A stretch of 64,000 nucleotides of DNA from Lysinibacillus irui (lineage in GTDB: Bacteria > Bacillota > Bacilli > Bacillales_A > Planococcaceae): contig NZ_CP113527.1 of NCBI RefSeq assembly GCF_028877475.1, positions 3,651,501 through 3,715,500 on the forward strand, in the 5' to 3' direction. A program made the position numbers and the translations under genes. This document shows, one piece after another, positions 1 through 8,223 of this stretch. Every line of letters starts with the position of its first letter. Positions within the stretch are counted from its first letter, which is position 1. The notes under the pieces were generated by a model. That model saw only the letters and a list, made by a program, of their open reading frames with translations. It made no database searches and had not been told where the DNA came from.

Positions 1-286
1 GCGCTAAAATGGTCGTATTAAAACCAATTACCGTATTTTCTCCAATGAAAATACGTTCAGGAAACATAGTGTCTGGCATAACCATCAACGCTAATGAAGT
101 TCGCTCGCCAATTGTCATATTTAAAAATGTACGATATAACCAGTTTTTCACACGTAAAAATGGTGTGAAGCGTCCGATTTGAATGACAATGAAACACTTC
201 ATCACCTTCCAAAAGGACACCGTGTCATAAATATTCCAAAGCGAATTAGCTCCTTCAACACGGTAACGTTCTGTTTTACGCGCCAT
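1..286 (-). CDS. Acyltransferase, YvoF-like, C-terminus outside the window
   Basis: The first 95 codons are present, starting at the ATG at 286; the rest lies beyond the left edge. The protein begins MARKTERYRVEGANSLWNI and later has a pattern typical of left-handed beta-helix (hexapeptide) acetyltransferases, such as IGENTVIGFNTTIL. In B. subtilis an acetyltransferase gene, yvoF, follows ppaX in the hprK-lgt-ppaX cluster, and here the gene starts 5 bp after ppaX ends, so it is probably the last gene of the same operon. The substrate is unknown. The SD is the GAGGGGTAAG stretch that overlaps the end of ppaX. Confidence 0.75.
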   Translation of the reverse strand, partial: MARKTERYRVEGANSLWNIYDTVSFWKVMKCFIVIQIGRFTPFLRVKNWLYRTFLNMTIGERTSLALMVMPDTMFPERIFIGENTVIGFNTTILA

Positions 287-291
287 CTAAC

Positions 292-933
292 TTACCCCTC
301 TTTCACAATATCAAATAAATCCGTCATATGCTGAAGCATATATTCTGGTTGATATTGCTGTAAGTATGCCTCACCTTTAATCGCCCAAGCAACACCTGCT
401 GCTCTTACTCCTGCACGATGACCCGCTTCAATATCATGCGAATTATCTCCAATCATAATTGCGTCTTCCTTGTCTATCCCTAAGCGCTCCAAAGCTAGTA
501 GGACTGGCTCTGGATCAGGCTTTACATTTTTCACATCGTCTGTGCCAATACGGACATCAAATAGATGTGTAGCACCTAGTATTGAAAGTCCTCGATCAAT
601 GGTATCATTACGTTTCGTCGAAACAATGGCCAAGCGAATACCTTGTGCTTTTAATTGTTCTAGCGTTGTTACTACATCAGGGTATTGGCTCACAAGTTCA
701 TCATGATGTTCTATATTCCAAGCGCGATATTTTGCTATTAAAGCCTCCTCTTCACCTGGAGCAATGTCATTAAATGTCTGTTTCAGGGATGGACCAATGA
801 ATTTCAAGCAGTCTTTTGGCGAATATTGCCCGGGAAATCGCTCATTTAACACATGCATAAATGTTTGAATGATTAAATCATTTGTATTAAGTAAAGTTCC
901 ATCAAAGTCGAATAGTAGAGCTTTTACAGCCAT
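292..933 (-). CDS. ppaX: Pyrophosphatase PpaX (HAD family)
   Basis: This 213-aa HAD-superfamily hydrolase has the catalytic motif DFDGTLLNT near residues 9-17, a Ser/Thr motif (IVSTKR), a conserved Lys region (VKPDPEPVL) and the acidic motif MIGDNSHDIEAG. Length and context match PpaX (216 aa in B. subtilis), which hydrolyses the pyrophosphate released when HprK/P dephosphorylates Ser46-P of HPr by phosphorolysis. It lies downstream of hprK and lgt on the same strand, so kinase/phosphorylase and pyrophosphatase are probably co-transcribed. The gap to lgt is 15 bp. A generic phosphoglycolate phosphatase is the alternative by sequence alone; synteny favours PpaX. Confidence 0.9.
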   Translation of the reverse strand: MAVKALLFDFDGTLLNTNDLIIQTFMHVLNERFPGQYSPKDCLKFIGPSLKQTFNDIAPGEEEALIAKYRAWNIEHHDELVSQYPDVVTTLEQLKAQGIRLAIVSTKRNDTIDRGLSILGATHLFDVRIGTDDVKNVKPDPEPVLLALERLGIDKEDAIMIGDNSHDIEAGHRAGVRAAGVAWAIKGEAYLQQYQPEYMLQHMTDLFDIVKEG

Positions 934-948
934 ATTTTTTACATCCCC

Positions 949-1770
949 TTATTTGTTATCCAAGTATTTCACGGCTGGTTTTACCTTTATTCTGCGATAA
1001 ATAATCGCTCCAAGTCCAACGATAATCCCAATAATAGATACAACCTGCGCTGAGCGTAAATCGCCTACAAGATACAGACTATCTGTACGCATTCCTTCAA
1101 TAAAGAAACGACCAATTGAATACCAAATTAAATAACTAAAGAAAATTTCCCCACGATTTAAATTTACTTTGCGTAAAACAAGTAAAATAATAAGCCCAAT
1201 AAGGTTCCAGACGGATTCATATAAAAACGTCGGATGTACATATGAACCTAATTCTTCGATATACATTTGATTGATAATCCAATCTGGCAGCATGAGATTT
1301 TCTAAAAATGCTTTAGATACCTCTCCACCATAGGCCTCTTGGTTCATAAAGTTGCCCCATCGACCAATAATCTGACCGATTAAAATACTTGGTGCTGCAA
1401 TATCCGCTACTCGTAAAAAGCTTACATTTTTTATACGAGTATATATGTAAGCTGTGACAAATGCCCCGATGAGGGCACCATGAATGGCAATACCGCCATT
1501 CCATATTTCAATGATTTTCCCGGGATTTTCACTATAGTAATCCCATCGCATTGACACATAGTAAATACGTGCACAGATGATGGATATTGGCACTGCCCAT
1601 AATAACAAGTCTGCAAGGAAGTCTTCAGGCAATCCTCTCTTAACAGCCTCTCTCTGCCCGACAACATAGGCTAAAATGATTCCCGACACAATCAGCAATC
1701 CATACCAACGCACTGGAATTGGCCCTAAATGGAAAGCAATCGGGTTAATCTGTAATAGTAATAAATCCAT
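949..1770 (-). CDS. lgt: Prolipoprotein diacylglyceryl transferase
   Basis: A 273-aa polytopic membrane enzyme that transfers diacylglycerol from phosphatidylglycerol to the lipobox cysteine of prelipoproteins. The Lgt signature [14 protein letters not shown] is at about residues 136-149, with the essential Arg at 137; the conserved HGALIG motif (His97) is also present. About seven hydrophobic segments can be seen. Several substrates are encoded in this window: the CccB-like cytochrome, PrsA, the two lipoproteins at 17.6-21.2 kb, the ComEC-like protein and the lipoprotein at 59.8 kb. It lies between hprK and ppaX as in B. subtilis. Confidence 0.96.
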   Translation of the reverse strand: MDLLLLQINPIAFHLGPIPVRWYGLLIVSGIILAYVVGQREAVKRGLPEDFLADLLLWAVPISIICARIYYVSMRWDYYSENPGKIIEIWNGGIAIHGALIGAFVTAYIYTRIKNVSFLRVADIAAPSILIGQIIGRWGNFMNQEAYGGEVSKAFLENLMLPDWIINQMYIEELGSYVHPTFLYESVWNLIGLIILLVLRKVNLNRGEIFFSYLIWYSIGRFFIEGMRTDSLYLVGDLRSAQVVSIIGIIVGLGAIIYRRIKVKPAVKYLDNK

Positions 1771-1821
1771 CTTCTACCCCTCTCAATATGTCATTAATCA
1801 TGGATGGTTTGTTTGTTTGTA

Positions 1822-2757
1822 TTAATCGTCTAACACATCATTCGACGAAATGACTTCATCTAAGCGTCTTGAAAATTCCTCAGCTGCATTAACTCCCATT
1901 TTCTTCAAGCGATAATTCATCGCAGCTACTTCAATAATAACGGAGACATTGCGCCCTGGGCGTACTGGGATTGTTAATTTTGTCAGCTCAGTATCAATTA
2001 TTTTCATTTTCTCTTCTTCTAAGCCTAATCGATCATAAACTTTTTGCGGGTCCCAAATTTCCAGCTCAATGATCAGTGTAATACGTTTATATGGACGCAC
2101 TGCACTCGCACCAAATAGTGTCATAATGTCAATAATCCCAATACCACGTATTTCTAATAAATGCTCCAACAAAGGTGGTGGACTACCAATTAATAAGTTT
2201 TCCGATTCTTGACGAATTTCTACACAGTCATCTGCTACTAATCGATGACCCTTTTTTACAAGCTCAAGTGCTGTTTCACTTTTACCTACGCCACTTTTCC
2301 CAATAATTAAAATACCAATTCCATACACATCGACGAGTACACCATGGGCTGCTGTCATTGGTGCTAGGCGTCCCTCTAAGTAGTTTGTCAATCTACTCGA
2401 AAATTTTGTTGTCGTCATATGTGTTTTAAAAACTGGAACATGCTTTTCGTTGGAAGCTTGTATAAGCTCCTCTGGCACTTCTAAATCTCGAGAAATAATA
2501 ATAGCAGGCGTATCTTGCGAACAAAGCAAACGCATACGCTCTAGCTTGACATCTGCTGGCAGCATTTCAAAAAAAGATAGCTCTGTTTTGCCAAGCAATT
2601 GTACACGATTAGCAGGATAATGTGTAAAATAACCTGCCATTTCAAGTCCAGGTCTTGAAATATCACTTGTCACTATTGTTCTGCCGATCCCTTCCTCACC
2701 AGCTAATAACTCTAACTTAAATTTCTCCATAACATCTCTTGTTAATACTACGACCAA
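1822..2757 (-). CDS. hprK: HPr kinase/phosphorylase
   Basis: Bifunctional enzyme that phosphorylates HPr on Ser46 and also removes the phosphate, the sensor step of CcpA carbon catabolite control. Walker A GKSGVGKS is at about residues 153-160, followed by VADDC and the HprK signature around [11 protein letters not shown]; the C-terminal [11 protein letters not shown] stretch is conserved. I place the start at the TTG at 2757, giving 311 aa, because GGAGG (2770-2766) lies 8 nt upstream. The longer reading from the TTG at 2772 would put this SD inside the coding region and adds residues absent from the 310-aa B. subtilis protein. First gene of the hprK-lgt-ppaX-yvoF operon. Confidence 0.95.
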   Translation of the reverse strand: MVVVLTRDVMEKFKLELLAGEEGIGRTIVTSDISRPGLEMAGYFTHYPANRVQLLGKTELSFFEMLPADVKLERMRLLCSQDTPAIIISRDLEVPEELIQASNEKHVPVFKTHMTTTKFSSRLTNYLEGRLAPMTAAHGVLVDVYGIGILIIGKSGVGKSETALELVKKGHRLVADDCVEIRQESENLLIGSPPPLLEHLLEIRGIGIIDIMTLFGASAVRPYKRITLIIELEIWDPQKVYDRLGLEEEKMKIIDTELTKLTIPVRPGRNVSVIIEVAAMNYRLKKMGVNAAEEFSRRLDEVISSNDVLDD

Positions 2758-2837
2758 TGAAAAAGCCTCCAATCAATGGATAAGGTTCTCCTTATTTTAG
2801 CATGTCTATGTATAAAAGAAATGTATTTACTCTTAAC

Positions 2838-2872
2838 AAAAAAACTAGCGGCTCTCCAGTCCGCTAGTTTTG
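2838..2872 (-). terminator. Intrinsic terminator of the cccB-like gene
   Basis: Perfect 11-bp inverted repeat AAAACTAGCGG / CCGCTAGTTTT with a 9-nt loop. On the minus strand it is followed by a run of T. It lies just past the stop of the cytochrome gene and ends that transcript before the hprK operon begins. Confidence 0.85.
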
Positions 2873-2879
2873 AATAGTA

Positions 2880-3197
2880 TTATTTCTGAGTAGCTAACCA
2901 TTTAGCAACTGCCTCAGCATCTGCCCCTTTAACAACTCCAGGAGGCATGCCACCTTTACCATTATTAATAATATCTAAAATTTCTGATTCTGATAAACGA
3001 GAACCTACATCGTTTAATGCTGGTCCAGTCGCACCTTGTAGCTCGCCACCATGACAAGAAACACAAGATTTCATAGCAATTGCTTCACCATCCGGAGCAG
3101 CGGCACTTTCATTGTTAGTTGCCTCTTTATCTCCGCCGCCACATGCAGCTAAAAAGATTGCTGATCCGAACACTAATGTTAACATTGCTTTTTTCAT
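2880..3197 (-). CDS. cccB: Membrane-anchored cytochrome c551-type lipoprotein
   Basis: A 105-aa small c-type cytochrome. It has a lipoprotein signal peptide with lipobox LAAC (Cys about residue 19), a Gly/Ala/Glu-rich linker, one haem-binding CVSCH motif and a distal Met ligand in GGMPPG. It should sit on the outer face of the membrane and carry electrons to a terminal oxidase. B. subtilis CccB (cytochrome c551, about 112 aa) has the same layout and is also next to yvjA. The gene appears to be monocistronic, with its own terminator downstream. Confidence 0.9.
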   Translation of the reverse strand: MKKAMLTLVFGSAIFLAACGGGDKEATNNESAAAPDGEAIAMKSCVSCHGGELQGATGPALNDVGSRLSESEILDIINNGKGGMPPGVVKGADAEAVAKWLATQK

Positions 3198-3245
3198 TAG
3201 TACCCCTCCTCATAATAATTATCTTACGCCGCCATTATACCAAAA

Positions 3246-4088
3246 TTATGCACGTTTGAAACCTTCTCCTAATACCTCATACGCATCAGAAACGATAACA
3301 AACGCTGATGGGTCAACGCTTTTAATGAGTTGTTTCAGCTTTGTGAATTCTGTTTGATAAACAACAACCATAAGAACTGGTCGTGCTTCTCCCGTATAAC
3401 CTCCGATGGCTTGTAACTTCGTGACTCCACGATTGATTTCAGCATAAATGGCTTGCCGAACTTCATCTTGTTTCACCGTAATAATATAGACCATTTTAGA
3501 TTGACTAAAACCTAGCTGAATGATATCAATTGTTTTTGTCGTTACATAAAGTCCAATCAGGGCATACAAACCTTTCTCTAAATCAAAAACAACTGCTGCA
3601 CTAATCGCAATGATTCCATCTATTAATAGCACACTCGTACCAAGCGATAATCCAGTAAATTTCGTAATGATTTGCGCTAGTAAATCAGTGCCACCAGTTG
3701 AAGCATTCCCTTTAAAGACCAGTCCTATTCCTAATCCAACAACAATTCCACCAAAAAGAGCTCCAAGTAAAGAATTATCAGTCCAAGGTTCCCAGCTATT
3801 TGTTAACAAGACAATAAACGGTAACGTAATCGTACCGATAAATGATTTAATACCAAATTTTTTGCCCAGCAACAACACTCCAGCAATAAATAGTGGAATA
3901 TTAAACGCATATTGAACAATTCCCGGATTCCAACCAAATAAACCATGCAAAATCGTACTAATTCCACTGACCCCACCTGAAGCGACTTGATTTGGTAATA
4001 AAAAGACATTAAAACCAATAGCTATTATTGCCGCTCCTACTATCACATACACATACTCCACAATGCTTTCTCTCACATCATGCTTCAT
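3246..4088 (-). CDS. YitT/YvjA family membrane protein
   Basis: A 280-aa protein with about five or six membrane segments in the first 180 residues (DUF161/YitT-type), including the conserved FLLPNQVASGGVSGI and GGTDLLAQI stretches. A soluble C-terminal domain of about 90 residues (DUF2179 type, MVYIITVKQDEVRQAI onward) follows. Function is not established for the family. In B. subtilis yvjA follows cccB, as here, so YvjA is the likely orthologue, although several YitT paralogues exist. No convincing terminator separates it from cccB 48 bp downstream. Confidence 0.85.
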   Translation of the reverse strand: MKHDVRESIVEYVYVIVGAAIIAIGFNVFLLPNQVASGGVSGISTILHGLFGWNPGIVQYAFNIPLFIAGVLLLGKKFGIKSFIGTITLPFIVLLTNSWEPWTDNSLLGALFGGIVVGLGIGLVFKGNASTGGTDLLAQIITKFTGLSLGTSVLLIDGIIAISAAVVFDLEKGLYALIGLYVTTKTIDIIQLGFSQSKMVYIITVKQDEVRQAIYAEINRGVTKLQAIGGYTGEARPVLMVVVYQTEFTKLKQLIKSVDPSAFVIVSDAYEVLGEGFKRA

Positions 4089-4202
4089 TTCCCCACGCCC
4101 ACTTCAACTATCAGAATTTTTTAAAGACGTGATGATTATAGCAAATACTTTTCACATTGAGAACTTCATCTTGATGAAGAAAGCACTGTCTTGTAGACAT
4201 AC

Positions 4203-4241
4203 AAAAGAAGCTAACTCACCTGAAAATAAGATAGCTTCTTA
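4203..4241 (-). terminator. Intrinsic terminator of the EAL/HDOD gene
   Basis: Inverted repeat AAGAAGCTA / TAGCTTCTT. On the minus strand the stem is followed by TTTTGT. It lies just past the stop of the EAL-HDOD gene. Confidence 0.65.
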
Positions 4242-4257
4242 ATAAGAGTACAGTCAT

Positions 4258-5487
4258 TTAAAATGATTTTTCTGCCCATTCCATGGCCTCATAATATAAT
4301 TGATCAATATCAACTAATTGGATATTCAATTGTGTAGCTAGCCCCTCTAATCGCTCCCAGTCTAATTTACTTAAAGCGATACTAAACTCCAAATAAGGTG
4401 TCATGTCCGTTTCATTACCTAATATTGTATTCGTGATATCCTCCGAAAATGGAAGCTGGTGTAGAATAGCTTCCATCGGTCTTTGAAGTAATGTATCAAT
4501 TAGTGAAAACATGCCCACTAAGAAATATTCCGAGAAATTCTTTTTGTAGGAAAGCTTCGCTAATTTCTCACAGACCTTTGCACGGAATAAAGATGTACAC
4601 ATCACTTCTTTAAATAAATCAGAGTCGGCATCTATATCCATTTCTCGCATAGCCAATAAATAAATCCATTTTCGTAAATTCGAAATCCCAAGGAGGACAA
4701 TGGCTTGTTTAATAGAGCGTACTTTAGATTTTGAGCGCTTAGAAGAATTATTAATCATTTGTAATAATTTATACGTCAATGAGATGTCCCGTTCAATATT
4801 TTCTGCTAGTAGTTGAATATTTGGCTCTTCTTCTTTTAGTAATGAGATGATATGAATGTATTGGATCGTATTCGCTGGAATGTCTGTTGCGTGTATTATT
4901 TGAGGTTGTTCAAAAAAATAGCCTTGAAACAATACATACCCAGAGGATTTAGCCACTTCAAATTGATGGCGAGTTTCTACTTTTTCAGCGAGTAATTGAA
5001 TATGTGGAAATCTTTCCTTTACTTCACTTTCAATCTCCATTCTTTTTACGATAGATGAAGCTAAAAAGTCTACTTTAATATAGTCGACTTGTTCGAACAG
5101 TTCATCATAAACTTCTACATGTTCTTCCATAATAAAATCATCTAATGCTATTTGGAATCCATGTTTTTTCAGCTCAATCACCCGTTCAACTAACTGTGGG
5201 GTAAGCGGAACATCTTCTAATATCTCAATCACAACCTGTGAGGGATTTAAAAATTCATGAATTGAGCTCATCAATAAGTTTTCTGTAAAATTAACAAAAC
5301 CCGGTTTACCTTTTGTTACTTCTTCAAAACCAATTGAAAGAAATGAGTTCACAAGTACGTCAATAGTTGCTGCATCTGAATCAACCATTGGAAAGGCATT
5401 TACGTTTTTGCCACGATATAATAATTCATACGCAACAACCTGCTCATGAAGATTAAAGATAGGCTGTCTGCCAATAAATACTTCCAT
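4258..5487 (-). CDS. EAL-HDOD signalling protein (YuxH-like), degenerate EAL
   Basis: A 409-aa cytoplasmic protein starting MEVFIGRQPIF. Residues 1-200 are an EAL-type domain in which the signature is degenerate (YELLYRG instead of an intact EAL motif), although an ALDDF stretch remains. Residues 205-400 form an HDOD domain (ISLLKEEEPNIQLLAENIERD onward). This is the layout of B. subtilis YuxH. The degenerate EAL suggests a c-di-GMP binding or scaffolding role rather than phosphodiesterase activity; that is inference. I chose the ATG at 5487 behind a GGGGG SD over an upstream extension of 25 codons that has no SD. Confidence 0.85.
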   Translation of the reverse strand: MEVFIGRQPIFNLHEQVVAYELLYRGKNVNAFPMVDSDAATIDVLVNSFLSIGFEEVTKGKPGFVNFTENLLMSSIHEFLNPSQVVIEILEDVPLTPQLVERVIELKKHGFQIALDDFIMEEHVEVYDELFEQVDYIKVDFLASSIVKRMEIESEVKERFPHIQLLAEKVETRHQFEVAKSSGYVLFQGYFFEQPQIIHATDIPANTIQYIHIISLLKEEEPNIQLLAENIERDISLTYKLLQMINNSSKRSKSKVRSIKQAIVLLGISNLRKWIYLLAMREMDIDADSDLFKEVMCTSLFRAKVCEKLAKLSYKKNFSEYFLVGMFSLIDTLLQRPMEAILHQLPFSEDITNTILGNETDMTPYLEFSIALSKLDWERLEGLATQLNIQLVDIDQLYYEAMEWAEKSF

Positions 5488-5589
5488 TTCGATACCCCCA
5501 TTTCTCCATATTCTAGTAATTCTAAGTATAGCATTTTTTACAACCTGATGCTTATACTTCAATATAATTTAACACGGTCCTACTAATCC

Positions 5590-5636
5590 AAAAAAAGACA
5601 GTCCAAGTGATTTTTTCATCACAAGGACTGTCCTTA
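5590..5636 (-). terminator. Intrinsic terminator of the DedA gene
   Basis: Inverted repeat GACAGTCC / GGACTGTC extended by imperfect pairing. On the minus strand it is followed by seven T. It directly follows the DedA stop codon. Confidence 0.85.
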
Positions 5637-6284
5637 TTATTTACCAACTTTGGATTTAATGGCTCCGATTACTGCAGGTACAACAGAGATAAAGATAATC
5701 AATATAAGTACTATTGAGAAGTTATCTTTGATAATAGGAATATTCCCAAAGAAATAGCCTAGTAATGTACAGCTGAAAACCCATAAAACGGCACCAAGAA
5801 TATTATAAAGAAGGAAGTAGCTATAGTTCATTTTACTTGCACCGGCTACAAACGGAATGAATGTACGAATAAATGGCATAAAACGGGCTATAACAATCGT
5901 TTTCCCACCATGAGTATTAAAGAATTTTTCTGCTGCCTCCATGCGTTCTTTCTTCACAACTCTACCAAGAAGGCTCTTTGGAGGTATAGATGTTCCTACC
6001 TTATGACCAATATGATAGTTCATCGTATCTCCTAAAATAGCTGCTGCTAAAAATACAGGGATTAGAATCCACATATCAAAGGCTCCCATTGCAGCTGCTA
6101 GTGTACCACTTGCAAATAGCAATGAATCACCAGGTAAGAACGGGAAAATAACAACGCCTGTCTCTACAAAAACAATCGCAAATAAAATAAGATAACTCCA
6201 ATTGCCAAAATCACGAATAATTTCTTCTAAATGTACATCAATATGGATAATAAAGCTTATTAACTCTTTAATGAGTTCAATCAT
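5637..6284 (-). CDS. DedA family membrane protein
   Basis: A 215-aa integral membrane protein of the DedA/VTT (SNARE-associated) family. It shows the conserved patterns FVETGVVIFPFLPGDSLLFASG near the N-terminus and ARFMPFIRTFIPFVAGASKM in the middle, with about five hydrophobic segments. Members act in membrane homeostasis and some are polyprenyl-phosphate or phospholipid transporters; the specific substrate here cannot be told. B. subtilis has several paralogues (YngC, YkoX, YbfM) and I cannot assign one. It is flanked by terminators on both sides and is probably a single-gene unit. Confidence 0.88.
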   Translation of the reverse strand: MIELIKELISFIIHIDVHLEEIIRDFGNWSYLILFAIVFVETGVVIFPFLPGDSLLFASGTLAAAMGAFDMWILIPVFLAAAILGDTMNYHIGHKVGTSIPPKSLLGRVVKKERMEAAEKFFNTHGGKTIVIARFMPFIRTFIPFVAGASKMNYSYFLLYNILGAVLWVFSCTLLGYFFGNIPIIKDNFSIVLILIIFISVVPAVIGAIKSKVGK

Positions 6285-6492
6285 GTTTTTGTATGCTCTC
6301 TTTCAATAGTATTTTTACTAAAAGCTTTGACGTAGCTCCACATCAAAGGGTTCCAAGTTTTGTACGTCTTTTTACATTACTTCCTCACTATATGACAAGC
6401 TCTTGAAAAGTATGTAGAAGATTTCACAAGTTTGATTTTATCACTTACAGATAGTTACGCTCAACTGATTTTACTATTATACGAATAATGTA

Positions 6493-6527
6493 CAAAAAAA
6501 GAGCTACCATTTTTCAATAGTAGCTTT
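6493..6527 (-). terminator. Intrinsic terminator of the acyl-CoA ligase gene
   Basis: Stem AGCTAC / GTAGCT flanked by A and T tracts. On the minus strand it is followed by TTTTTTT. It lies just past the ligase stop at 6534. Confidence 0.75.
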
Positions 6528-6533
6528 TCTCGT

Positions 6534-8081
6534 TTAAACTTTTTCTTTTAATGAACGACGTAGTATTTTTCCTGTCGTGTTCTTCGGAAGTTCGTCTAAA
6601 ATCTCGATTACTTTTGGAACTTTATACTTTACCATATGCTTAGCACAATAAGAAAGGAGGTCCTCTGTAGACGTGGCTGCTACTTCTTTTAGTACAACAT
6701 ATGCATGAACGGCTTCCCCTAAGTTAGGATCTGGGAACCCTACAACTGCTGCCTCCACAATATTATTATGGGTAAACAAGACTTCCTCCACTTCTCGAGG
6801 ATAAACATTATAGCCCCCAACAATAATCATATCTTTTTTGCGATCAACAATATAAAAATACCCTTCCTCATCTACTCTTGCTAAATCTCCTGTATAAAGC
6901 CAGCCATCCCGTATCGCCATCGCTGTTTCTTCTGGCATTTTATAATAGCCCTTCATTACGTTAGGACCACGTACAATTAGCTCCCCTACTTCGCCAACAG
7001 GCACTTCCTGACCGTTCACATCAACCACTTTATTCTCTACATTACTAATGGAAGTACCAATAGAGCCGGCTTTTCGATCACGATCTAGCGGATTAAAGCA
7101 TGTAACGGGTGAAGCTTCTGATAAGCCATACCCCTCGGACACACGCACATTAAATTTCTGCTCGAAATTATGTAATAGTGCAACAGGTAAAGAGGCACCA
7201 CCTGAAATGGCCAAACGAATTGTCGAGAAATCTTCTGGATTGCCCTCAGGTAATTGATATAAGAAATTATACATAGTTGGAACACCAGCAAATACTGTTG
7301 CTTTTTGTTCTCTCGCTAGTGCAAAAATTTCTGTAGGACTAAATCTTGGTGTAAGTAAAACTGTAGCTCCGCTTAATAAAGGCGCATTGACTACAACCGT
7401 TAAGGCAAATACATGGAATACCGGTAAAGTAGCGATAACACGATCATCCGCCTTAATTCCTAAATAATGGGCAACATCACGAGCATTTGAATAGACATTG
7501 CCATGTGTCAGCATGGCACCCTTTGGACTGCCTGTTGTACCAGAAGTATACAAAATGATAGCATTATCGTCATCTGCAACTTCAATAGGCTGTAAAGATT
7601 GAGAAGCATTAGCGATAACTTGTGTAAATAAATGTGTCTTTTCTTGTGCTTGTGGTGATAAAGCAGCCACTTTTTCTACTACATCTGGCGTTGTTTCACA
7701 AATAACGAATGATGCTACTTGCGGAAAAGCTTGTACACCCTTTTCAACAAGTGGTAGCAAAGCATCCAGCGCAATAACTACTTTTACATCCCCATTATGC
7801 AAAATATATGAAATTTCATCAGGTGTATAGATTGGATTGACTGGTATTGCTGTTGCCCCTAAGCGCATTGTTGCATACAAAGCAATTAAATAATGAGGCG
7901 TATTGCCGAGTAAAAACGCCACATGATCCCCTTTTTCAACGCCTAAATCTTGTAACCCCTTTGCAAAGCGACCAACTGTAAGCTCAAATTCCCCGTAAGT
8001 AGTATCCTTCCCCATAAAATGATACGCAACTTTTTCCGGTTGTTCTGTTGCCTGTTGGTGAACACGTGAAACTAAATTCAA
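6534..8081 (-). CDS. lcfB: Long-chain fatty-acid--CoA ligase (LcfB/YhfL-like)
   Basis: A 515-aa ANL-superfamily adenylate-forming enzyme that activates fatty acids with ATP and CoA. The AMP-binding loop YTSGTTGSPKGAM is at about residues 178-190. It is followed by GYGLSEASPV, the hinge/adenylation motif YTGDLARVDEEGYFYIVDRK and the C-terminal catalytic Lys motif KNTTGKILRR. Length matches B. subtilis LcfB (YhfL, 513 aa), which also lies near lplJ. CoA-ligase rather than acyl-ACP use is inferred from family. Monocistronic; its start overlaps no other gene. Confidence 0.88.
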   Translation of the reverse strand: MNLVSRVHQQATEQPEKVAYHFMGKDTTYGEFELTVGRFAKGLQDLGVEKGDHVAFLLGNTPHYLIALYATMRLGATAIPVNPIYTPDEISYILHNGDVKVVIALDALLPLVEKGVQAFPQVASFVICETTPDVVEKVAALSPQAQEKTHLFTQVIANASQSLQPIEVADDDNAIILYTSGTTGSPKGAMLTHGNVYSNARDVAHYLGIKADDRVIATLPVFHVFALTVVVNAPLLSGATVLLTPRFSPTEIFALAREQKATVFAGVPTMYNFLYQLPEGNPEDFSTIRLAISGGASLPVALLHNFEQKFNVRVSEGYGLSEASPVTCFNPLDRDRKAGSIGTSISNVENKVVDVNGQEVPVGEVGELIVRGPNVMKGYYKMPEETAMAIRDGWLYTGDLARVDEEGYFYIVDRKKDMIIVGGYNVYPREVEEVLFTHNNIVEAAVVGFPDPNLGEAVHAYVVLKEVAATSTEDLLSYCAKHMVKYKVPKVIEILDELPKNTTGKILRRSLKEKV

Positions 8082-8223
8082 TTACACCATCCCCTTATCG
8101 TATAAAATGAATCGTTATTCAGTAATATTATATAAGAAATATATCTAAAAGACAATGAGTCTTTTTATTTCATGTCGTAAATTACGTCAAATAATTCATT
8201 TTTTGCTCTTTTAAACAAATACA

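Noticed and set aside
6285-6533. Possible small gene or RNA between the DedA gene and the ligase terminator
   Set aside because: No ORF with an SD and no strong structure besides the terminator at 6493-6527.
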